DNA of 9,689 nucleotides from the NCBI GenBank assembly GCA_016928995.1, contig JAFGJS010000136.1:1-9689 (forward strand), in the 5' to 3' direction. Below, piece by piece: positions 1 to 5,417 of this stretch (within the stretch, counting starts at the first letter, position 1; the number at the start of each line of letters is the position of its first letter). This stretch comes from Candidatus Sumerlaeota bacterium (lineage in GTDB: Bacteria; Sumerlaeota; Sumerlaeia; JAFGJS01). Below the pieces are notes generated by a model. It was not told where the DNA came from. It did no database searches and saw only the letters and a program-made list of their open reading frames with translations. The translations under genes were made by a program, and so were the position numbers.

Positions 1-1
1 C

Positions 2-2977
2 ACCGATGCTCGCGATCCGATCATCGGCAACGAAGGCCGCGAAGGCTCGACGGAAAACTTCCAGGGCTACATCGATGAGCTGCGCATCAGCAGCACCGCG
101 CGTTCTGCGCAGAACATGATCTTCCCGGCCAGTCCGATTGGATTGAACAATGTGACGGTGATCGGTCCCAATGACATGACGGTCACATTCACAGGCGCAG
201 TCAGCACGAGCGCGTTGAACGCGGCGAATTACACAGTTTCTGGCGATGGTCAGGGCACATTGGCTGACAATCCGGATTCCGTGAGCTATTTGGGCGACAA
301 CGTTTATCAGCTGACGTGGAATTCCGGCATTCAGGTCGGCGGCGCGGACATCACGATCACAGCGAACGTGACGGATGTTTTCGGCGGTCTGATCACGCCG
401 AATTTCGCAACGGATGAGGGCGGCGCGATCGGCGATGTCGATGCTCCGACCATTACGATGACGGGATCGATCACGGGCGGTGATGTTTCGACAGCTGTCG
501 TTTTTACGTGGAATTATTCCGATCCGACCGGCACCAGCGGCACGGTTCAGATCGTCGGTTCACGTGACGGCGGTTCGACGCGCGTGGTCGCGACGGCGGA
601 TTCGGATGACGCGAATGTTTCCTGGTTGCCGAGCGCGCCTGGTGATTGGGAATTTTACGCGACAGGTTATGATGATCTGAATAACGTGGAGACGGGGCCG
701 TTCGCTACGGAGCAAACGGCGACCTTCACCTTTGCCGACGCTGGCTCCATCCTTGGACCGTACACCGCGACTGGCGATACGCTCCATCTGTATCACCTGG
801 ATGACGCCGGCACGACTTCCACGGACGACGGCAACGCTCCGGATGACGTGGTTGGATTGCTGGGCGACGCGGCTCTGAGCGAACCGAGTTTCCCGGGATT
901 CAGCACATGTTTGAACAACGGAACGGACAGCTTGTCTGCTGCAAGCCTGGGCAATGGCATCGACTTCCAGTATTTTGTCGGCACGAATCAGGGATGGGAT
1001 CAGGCCTTCACGATTGAAGCGTTGATCCGGTTGGATGTCGATCTTCCTGCGTCGCATAATATGCAGATCTTCAGCATTCAAAATGGTTCAAACCGGCTGC
1101 ATTTCCGTATCCAGGGCACGAACCTTTATGTTGAGAACATCAACTGGGGCCCGGGCGATGTCACGGTGGCGTTGCCGACATCTGGCGCTCATGCGCCAGT
1201 CAAGGGTCGCTGGTATCATGTGGCGATCACTCATGAAGGCACTGCGACAAACGTCTCCACGTTCCGAGTCTACTGGACGGACTTGATTCAAGGCGCTGCT
1301 GATCAGCAGGCCAATCTGTTGATTCAGGAAGACAACGAATGGGGTCAGTGGTGGCATGCTGATAATCATGGTCCGCGCATCGGCAATGATGGCGATGGCG
1401 GCGAGAACTTTGAAGGTCTGATCGACGAGCTGCGCATCAGCGGCGTCGCCCTTCCGGCGAACGGCATGATGTTCGGCGATCCGACGGCTCCGAATCTGAC
1501 GGACGTGACGGTACTTACGAGCCAGACGGTGCAGGTTGTTTTCAGCGAGCTAATGAATGCCACAGCGGATGTCGCTGCGAATTACGCTGTGACCGGCTCG
1601 GGAGCTGGGACGCTTGCAACCAACCCAGATAGCGTGTCCAATGTCGGCAACACGACATACACGTTGACCTGGACTGGCGGTGAGATGCTTGATGGCGGAG
1701 ACATCACGATCACTGCGACTGGCGTGGAGAAATCGAATGGCACGCCGATCGCATTGAATAGCGCCACGGATGCGGACGGCGGCATCGGCATCGCTCCTGA
1801 GGCGAATCTGAATGCGTTGGCTGAAAGCACCTACCAGGGCGGAGATGTCATCACTCTTTCCTGGACCTCAAGCGATATCGGTTCGGGCGTGGCTTCGGTT
1901 GAGCTGTTCTACATCGCAAACGGCGGTTCGGCCGTTTCGATCGGCACATATGGCGCCACTGGCTCGACCACCTTCACCCTTCCATCGGTTGATGGCGGCG
2001 TGTATAATTTCTACTCGATTGCCACGGACGCCGCAGGCAATGTCGAGGCATCGGGCGATGACAACGAAGTCGGCAATATCGTTGTGGTTCCCAGTGATAC
2101 GCCTTTCCTGACATTGCAGAATGACTTGGTGATCTATTACCACTTTGATGAGACGAGCGGCAATGTCATCGAGGACGTTGCGGATAGCGACGGCGTGCAG
2201 AGCGCATCCGTGATCGGCCGGGCGATGGATCTGGCGACCACGGCGGGCGTTGTTGGCTCGGCGTTCCATGACACGACAGGCACGGCGAACTTCGCGGCGA
2301 TCGACACTGTGGCTGACGATATTTACACCACGACTGCTGTCGTTTCGCAACTGCAGTTCGGCGACAATGCAACGGGCACGGACTTCAGCATCAGCTGCTG
2401 GATCAAGCCGATCAGCCTGGCTGAAGGCAATGTCCGCTTGATGGGCAACGTCAACTTCACAGGCGGTTGGGGCACTCGTTCGGGCGTTGGCATGCTGTGC
2501 GACGGTCCTGCGCCAGAAGATAACGAGTACAGGACGACGCGTTTCCGCATTCACACCATTCAACCCAGCACGGGCGACGCTCTTGATCTGTATGGCGGCG
2601 CCTTGGATGACTTCACCCAAGGTCAGTGGCGTTTGATGACGCTGGTTGTGGAGCGCGGAGCCGGCGATAATGGCACGGGCCTGGCGAAGGTTTATGTTGA
2701 CGGCGTAGTGGTCAATACGAGCAGCTTCACGGCGAACATGGGCGGCAGTATGGATAGCGCTTCCGTCGCATGGATGTTCGGACGCTGCATCCAGACCTCC
2801 GATGCCGTCGTGGCCTTCGATGAATTTGCGGTCTGGCATCGTCCGTTGGAACCCGGTGAAGTGACGTACATCTACAGCGCGGGAATTCGTGGTTATGAAT
2901 TCACGGATCCGGATAGTTATATTCCGCCGAGGGAAGATCCGTCCGCGGTTCATAACAACTGGGACTTGCTGCAATAA
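2..2977 (+). CDS. Large secreted LamG/Ig-like modular surface protein, 5'-truncated by the window edge
   Basis: The frame is open from base 2, so the first ATG at 116 is internal; 991 residues are visible and the true start lies outside the window. Visible order: tail of a LamG (concanavalin A-like) domain (2-115, ending FQGYIDELRIS), Ig-like domain A (about 134-430, NPDSVS and TLTW-type strands), Ig-like domain B (about 450-750), a full LamG (about 760-1490, ending FEGLIDELRIS), Ig A again (about 1490-1790), Ig B again (about 1800-2090, with DAAGNVEASG), and a last LamG (about 2100-2890, with YYHFDETSG, FSISCWIKP and a VDGVVV strand). The LamG-tail motif recurs exactly 1350 nt apart (N codons at 56 and 1406). 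It ends in YIPPREDPSAVHNNWDLLQ with no PEP-CTERM, LPXTG or beta-barrel anchor. LamG and Ig repeats of this kind are typical of extracellular adhesion or glycan-binding proteins; the ligand cannot be read from sequence. Domain boundaries are approximate. Confidence 0.85.
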   Translation, partial: TDARDPIIGNEGREGSTENFQGYIDELRISSTARSAQNMIFPASPIGLNNVTVIGPNDMTVTFTGAVSTSALNAANYTVSGDGQGTLADNPDSVSYLGDNVYQLTWNSGIQVGGADITITANVTDVFGGLITPNFATDEGGAIGDVDAPTITMTGSITGGDVSTAVVFTWNYSDPTGTSGTVQIVGSRDGGSTRVVATADSDDANVSWLPSAPGDWEFYATGYDDLNNVETGPFATEQTATFTFADAGSILGPYTATGDTLHLYHLDDAGTTSTDDGNAPDDVVGLLGDAALSEPSFPGFSTCLNNGTDSLSAASLGNGIDFQYFVGTNQGWDQAFTIEALIRLDVDLPASHNMQIFSIQNGSNRLHFRIQGTNLYVENINWGPGDVTVALPTSGAHAPVKGRWYHVAITHEGTATNVSTFRVYWTDLIQGAADQQANLLIQEDNEWGQWWHADNHGPRIGNDGDGGENFEGLIDELRISGVALPANGMMFGDPTAPNLTDVTVLTSQTVQVVFSELMNATADVAANYAVTGSGAGTLATNPDSVSNVGNTTYTLTWTGGEMLDGGDITITATGVEKSNGTPIALNSATDADGGIGIAPEANLNALAESTYQGGDVITLSWTSSDIGSGVASVELFYIANGGSAVSIGTYGATGSTTFTLPSVDGGVYNFYSIATDAAGNVEASGDDNEVGNIVVVPSDTPFLTLQNDLVIYYHFDETSGNVIEDVADSDGVQSASVIGRAMDLATTAGVVGSAFHDTTGTANFAAIDTVADDIYTTTAVVSQLQFGDNATGTDFSISCWIKPISLAEGNVRLMGNVNFTGGWGTRSGVGMLCDGPAPEDNEYRTTRFRIHTIQPSTGDALDLYGGALDDFTQGQWRLMTLVVERGAGDNGTGLAKVYVDGVVVNTSSFTANMGGSMDSASVAWMFGRCIQTSDAVVAFDEFAVWHRPLEPGEVTYIYSAGIRGYEFTDPDSYIPPREDPSAVHNNWDLLQ

Positions 2978-3002
2978 CAAGATTCCCAGATTCAATGATT
3001 CG

Positions 3003-3049
3003 CCGGGAGGGGTGTTTCCCCTCCCGGTGGATTTGGCTAAAAAGCCAAA
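3003..3049 (+). terminator. Tandem hairpins after the LamG/Ig gene
   Basis: A perfect 10-bp stem (3003-3012 with 3018-3027, loop TGTTT) begins 25 nt after the stop codon. A second perfect 7-bp hairpin follows (TTTGGCT 3032-3038, loop AAAA, AGCCAAA 3043-3049). Neither is followed by a good T-run (only TGGATTT between them), so this may be a weak intrinsic terminator or a 3'-end stabilising structure. Confidence 0.6.
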
Positions 3050-3104
3050 ACGTTGATTGGTTCAAATATAGACAATCTGTATATATTTTAGGAAATCTGC
3101 GTTG

Positions 3105-3133
3105 TTGACAGTGTTTTATTGGTGTATTATATA
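3105..3133 (+). promoter_or_regulatory. Predicted sigma70-type promoter of the pilin gene
   Basis: A consensus TTGACA (3105-3110) is followed by a 17-nt spacer and TATATA (3128-3133); TATACT at 3130-3135 with a 19-nt spacer is an alternative -10. The 40 nt upstream (about 3061-3100) are AT-rich, as expected of an UP element. Transcription would start near 3140, giving a leader of about 160 nt. Confidence 0.6.
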
Positions 3134-3139
3134 CTTACA

Positions 3140-3300
3140 CCATCGACTGGATAAACCGCTTGAGCGGAAAAATTCATGCGGCGTCCGGCCGGCTGGAAAG
3201 GCCCGTGAAGAGATGCGTTCATGCGGCGTCCAGTTTATTAAGAGGGGTTTTCATCATATTCATGATGCAATATATTCTTAAAAGAAGGAGTGTGAAAGAA
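3140..3300 (+). promoter_or_regulatory. Long structured leader of the pilin mRNA with a 14-nt direct repeat
   Basis: This stretch lies between the predicted transcription start and the pilin ATG. It holds a small hairpin (CCGCT 3156-3160 with AGCGG 3163-3167), an exact 14-nt direct repeat TTCATGCGGCGTCC (3173-3186 and 3218-3231, offset 45 nt), and an AT-rich hairpin (CATCAT 3252-3257, loop ATTC, ATGATG 3262-3267) 18 nt before the Shine-Dalgarno AGGAG (3286-3290). Each repeat copy contains an ATG opening a tiny reading frame: 3176-3208 (MRRPAGWKGP) and 3221-3241 (MRRPVY). The second has a weak purine-rich GAAGAG 8 nt upstream. I do not recognise a known riboswitch class. Regulation by this leader is an inference. 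Confidence 0.45.
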
Positions 3301-3945
3301 ATGAGAGGTCAAAAGAAAGCGTTCACCCTGATTGAGCTGCTGATTGTCGTTTTGATCATTGCCATTCTTGCGGCAATCGCAGTGCCCAACTTTCTGGAAT
3401 TCCAGACACGGGCGAAAGTGTCCCGGGTCAAGGCGGACATTCGTTCGCTGTTGACGGCGCTCGAGGCGTATCGAGTCGACACCAATTTTTATCCTCCGGT
3501 GGACAACTCATTCGCGGGCTCCGGTTCGCAAATGAACCGCGGCGGCGTTTGCAATGTGCATTCGCTGTCCACGCCGATCGCTTACATCTCCAATACGCTT
3601 AGTTACATCGATCCGTTTGCCAGGGATCCCGACTTCGATACTGATATTCCGTATTTGCGTTACATGAATGTCGAGCAGTATCGTCTTGAATCCGGCTGGG
3701 ATGTGATGGATGCTCCCGGCTACCATTTGCTGTCCCGCGGTCCGGACACGGTCTTCGGCCCCCATACGTCTGTTCTGGGTTTGCCGACGGTATGTAATGC
3801 TAATTTGCAGATGGCTTATGGCGGATGCATCAATGATCCGCCGCAGAATTATGACTACTTCCTGACGATTTCGACGTATGATCCGTCGAACGGAACCGTG
3901 TCGGAAGGCGACATTCATCGTTATGCCGGAACAAGCGGCGAATAA
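3301..3945 (+). CDS. Type IV pilin / type II secretion pseudopilin-like protein
   Basis: A 214-residue prepilin. Residues 1-7 (MRGQKKA) form a short positive leader, followed by the class III N-methylation motif FTLIELLIVV at 8-17, a hydrophobic helix to about residue 29, and an amphipathic extension (PNFLEFQTRAKVSRVKADIRSLLTALEAYRVD). Glu12 is the conserved mature +5 glutamate. Cleavage would fall after Ala7, not the usual Gly. The C-terminal part has a YHLLSRGPDT segment (residues 141-150), like the S-x-GPD motif of GspG-type pseudopilins, and a YDPSNGTVSEGDIHR tail. The start was chosen because AGGAG (3286-3290) sits 10 nt upstream of ATG 3301 and the leader peptide is of normal length; the frame stays open upstream to TTG 3160 without good starts. 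Processing would need a prepilin peptidase encoded elsewhere. With its own promoter and terminator the gene looks monocistronic. Whether it is a major pilin or a secretion pseudopilin cannot be decided here. Confidence 0.88.
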   Translation: MRGQKKAFTLIELLIVVLIIAILAAIAVPNFLEFQTRAKVSRVKADIRSLLTALEAYRVDTNFYPPVDNSFAGSGSQMNRGGVCNVHSLSTPIAYISNTLSYIDPFARDPDFDTDIPYLRYMNVEQYRLESGWDVMDAPGYHLLSRGPDTVFGPHTSVLGLPTVCNANLQMAYGGCINDPPQNYDYFLTISTYDPSNGTVSEGDIHRYAGTSGE

Positions 3946-3986
3946 TCATCGCAATTGATTCCCTTTATATGGCAAGCAAAATCGGA

Positions 3987-4023
3987 CAGCAGGCGCGGCA
4001 GTCGCGCCTGCTGTTTTTTCTTT
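3987..4023 (+). terminator. Strong intrinsic terminator of the pilin gene
   Basis: A perfect 11-bp GC-rich stem (CAGCAGGCGCG 3987-3997, loop GCAGT, CGCGCCTGCTG 4003-4013) is followed directly by TTTTTTCTTT (4014-4023). It begins 41 nt after the pilin stop codon and is a textbook rho-independent terminator in the plus direction. Confidence 0.93.
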
Positions 4024-4077
4024 GCGGTTTGCTTATACTGATCCGCAAAATTAACGCTGTTTTCGAAAGACATTACA

Positions 4078-4162
4078 ATCAGTACCGCGACTGTGAAGGA
4101 GCGGCCCCGACAGCGCTTCGGCAATGCATTACAGGCCGCTCCCTAACGGTCGCGGTACTGAT
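4078..4162. repeat. Long imperfect inverted repeat, REP/MITE-like palindromic element
   Basis: The left arm 4078-4106 (ATCAGTACCGCGAC ... AGCGGCC) and right arm 4134-4162 are 29 nt each and match at 26 of 29 positions as inverted copies; the three mismatches lie in the middle of the arms. The 27-nt loop (4107-4133) contains a minor CCGA/TCGG pairing. The element lies between the pilin terminator and the 3' end of the convergent bacilliredoxin gene, with no protein-coding signature. Read through, the arms give strings such as GRSLTVAVL and GRSFTVAVL, which I recall from spurious annotated proteins in Planctomycetota/Lentisphaerota-like genomes; this suggests a dispersed family. It has no T-run and is not a terminator of standard type. 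Confidence 0.8.
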
Positions 4163-4215
4163 CGATAACTGCGATAATAATGCGAAACAGTCTAAATATA
4201 TTCCGGCGCCAGCGT

Positions 4216-4695
4216 TCAGCGGTTTGCTTGCTCGGATTCGGCGACTGGAATGGCCGGACCGGGCCGTGTGCAGATCGCGTCGTAGATTTGAGTCAGCAGC
4301 CGGGTGATTTCCTTTTCCGTCATTTGTTCGAGGTGGCGCCGCTCCAGCACCGTGTGCGCTTCGCCATCTTTAAACACGGCGATGCAAGGTGAGGAAGGGG
4401 CGACGCCATACAGGAAGCTGCGCGCCCTGGCCACGGCTTCGTGATCCATGCCGGCAAAGACCGTGATGAGCCGGTCGGGAATCTTGTCATGCCACAGGCT
4501 CGAAATAGCGCCGGGCCGTGCATTGCCGGCCGCGCAGCCGCAGACGGAATTGATGATGAGCAGCGTCGTGCCCTTGGGATTCGAGAGCGCCTCATGAACC
4601 TGCGCTTCTTCCGTGAGGTATTCAAAACCGGCGGCGACGAGTCCTTCCCACATCGGCCGGACGGCTTCCGGGTCGTAATTGGGGTGTTGTTTCAT
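4216..4695 (-). CDS. Bacilliredoxin, BrxA/BrxB (YphP/YqiW) family
   Basis: A 159-residue thioredoxin-fold protein. The diagnostic CGC active site is at residues 52-54 in the string SVCGCAAGNARPG (50-62), followed by FAGMDHEAVARARSFLYGVAPSSPCIAVFKDGE and a short C-terminal helix ending YDAIC. Both regions match the family as I recall it from Bacillus YphP/YqiW. In Firmicutes these proteins remove bacillithiol from S-bacillithiolated proteins; in other phyla the physiological thiol is often unproven. Extra cysteines are at 104 and 142. The ATG at 4695 is supported by AAGGTG 8 nt upstream on the minus strand. The gene is divergent from the dCMP deaminase gene and convergent with the pilin gene. 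Family assignment is firm; substrate is inferred. Confidence 0.9.
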   Translation of the reverse strand: MKQHPNYDPEAVRPMWEGLVAAGFEYLTEEAQVHEALSNPKGTTLLIINSVCGCAAGNARPGAISSLWHDKIPDRLITVFAGMDHEAVARARSFLYGVAPSSPCIAVFKDGEAHTVLERRHLEQMTEKEITRLLTQIYDAICTRPGPAIPVAESEQANR

Positions 4696-4727
4696 GGTGC
4701 GTTCACCTTATATGAAATGGTTTGTGC

Positions 4728-4756
4728 TTGTTCATTGGCGTTTTCGTCAATGTAAT
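4728..4756 (+). promoter_or_regulatory. Candidate promoter for the dCMP deaminase gene
   Basis: TTGTTC (4728-4733) is followed by a 17-nt spacer and TGTAAT (4751-4756) on the plus strand, about 134 nt before the preferred ATG at 4891. It abuts the palindrome 4758-4781, so both divergent genes could share that site. This rests on hexamer similarity only. Confidence 0.3.
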
Positions 4757-4757
4757 T

Positions 4758-4793
4758 GAGCGATATAGTACCAAATCGCTCCCATATGATCAA
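4758..4793 (-). promoter_or_regulatory. Predicted bacilliredoxin promoter with overlapping operator-like palindrome
   Basis: On the minus strand TTGATC (4793-4788) and TACTAT (4770-4765) are 17 nt apart, a plausible -35/-10 pair for the bacilliredoxin gene. The -10 lies in the 10-nt gap of a perfect inverted repeat, GAGCGAT (4758-4764) and ATCGCTC (4775-4781). A regulator bound there would block the promoter; which regulator, if any, is unknown. Confidence 0.4.
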
Positions 4794-4890
4794 GCAAAAA
4801 AAACTGTACAAATTCCTTTCCTGCACGCAGAGTGGCAAATAACTGATACATCGGAAGATGGCGGCCTTCAAGCCGGGGAGCATAAGCGTG

Positions 4891-5409
4891 ATGAACGTCA
4901 AAAAACGCGATGATTACATTTCCTGGAATGATTACTTTATGGGCGTGGCGATCCTGGCTGCGCATCGCAGCAAGGATCCACATTCGCAGGTCGGGTGCTG
5001 CGTCGTAAGCCGGGATAAGAAAATCCTCGGCGTGGGGTACAACGGTTTTCCGATCGGCTGCAGCGACGAGGAGCTGCCCTGGGGGCGCGAGGGGGCGTTT
5101 CTGGAGACCAAGTATCCGTATGTGTGCCATGCGGAGCTGAACGCCGTGATGAATTCGAATTTCGCCGATCTGCGCGGCGCCATCGTGTACGTGACGCTGT
5201 TTCCGTGCAATGAGTGCACCAAGCTGCTGATTCAAAAGGGCGTGGGGCGGATTGTGTATCTTTCGGATAAATATCACGACAGCGATTCGAGCGTGGCGAG
5301 CCGGCGCATGCTGGATATGGCGGGAGTTGAATATGAGGCATTTCAGGCGGACCGGGATCGCCTCACGATTGATTTCGCCCAGGAAGCGCGCGATGCGCGG
5401 CAGGTATAA
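4891..5409 (+). CDS. Deoxycytidylate (dCMP) deaminase, eukaryote-like
   Basis: A 172-residue zinc deaminase that converts dCMP to dUMP, the substrate of thymidylate synthase. Zinc and catalytic residues are visible: His80-Ala-Glu82 (HAELNAVMN) and Pro105-Cys106-Asn107-Glu108-Cys109, with Glu82 as proton shuttle. The run from KKRDDY near the N-terminus through YFM.VA, RSKDP.SQVG, GYNG.P.GCSD, LPW, TKYPYVCHAELNA, LFPCNEC to LSDKYHDSD closely follows the human DCTD sequence as I recall it. Length is near the human enzyme (about 178). I prefer ATG 4891: GGGGAG lies 10 nt upstream and MNVKKRDDY matches the family N-terminus. The ATG at 4858 would add 11 atypical residues and has its purines touching the start codon. 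The gene is convergent with folC, 8 nt apart. The family is normally feedback-regulated by dCTP and dTTP; I infer that here. Confidence 0.93.
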   Translation: MNVKKRDDYISWNDYFMGVAILAAHRSKDPHSQVGCCVVSRDKKILGVGYNGFPIGCSDEELPWGREGAFLETKYPYVCHAELNAVMNSNFADLRGAIVYVTLFPCNECTKLLIQKGVGRIVYLSDKYHDSDSSVASRRMLDMAGVEYEAFQADRDRLTIDFAQEARDARQV

Positions 5410-5417
5410 CAAGCAAA

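Noticed and set aside
1868-2995. 375-codon open frame on the minus strand
   Set aside because: It lies fully antisense to the LamG/Ig gene, is rich in Arg, His and Ala as frame shadows are, and shows no domain signature.
3160-3300. Upstream extension of the pilin frame from TTG 3160 or GTG 3292
   Set aside because: It would add 47 or 3 residues before the prepilin leader; AGGAG is too close to GTG 3292 and correctly spaced for ATG 3301.
3140-3300. c-di-GMP (GEMM) or other known riboswitch in the pilin leader
   Set aside because: I could not find the conserved core sequences or matching helices; the obvious structure is a direct repeat plus small hairpins.
4078-4162. CRISPR array
   Set aside because: There are only two arms, in inverted orientation and with mismatches, with no regular spacers and no cas genes nearby.
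3969-4307. 112-codon plus-strand frame containing RSLTVAVL
   Set aside because: It runs through the pilin terminator and the palindromic repeat and into the antisense of the bacilliredoxin gene; the peptide is repeat-derived.
4858-4890. ATG 4858 as the start of the dCMP deaminase
   Set aside because: The extra MAAFKPGSISV does not match the family, and the only purine run touches the start codon, whereas ATG 4891 has GGGGAG 10 nt upstream.
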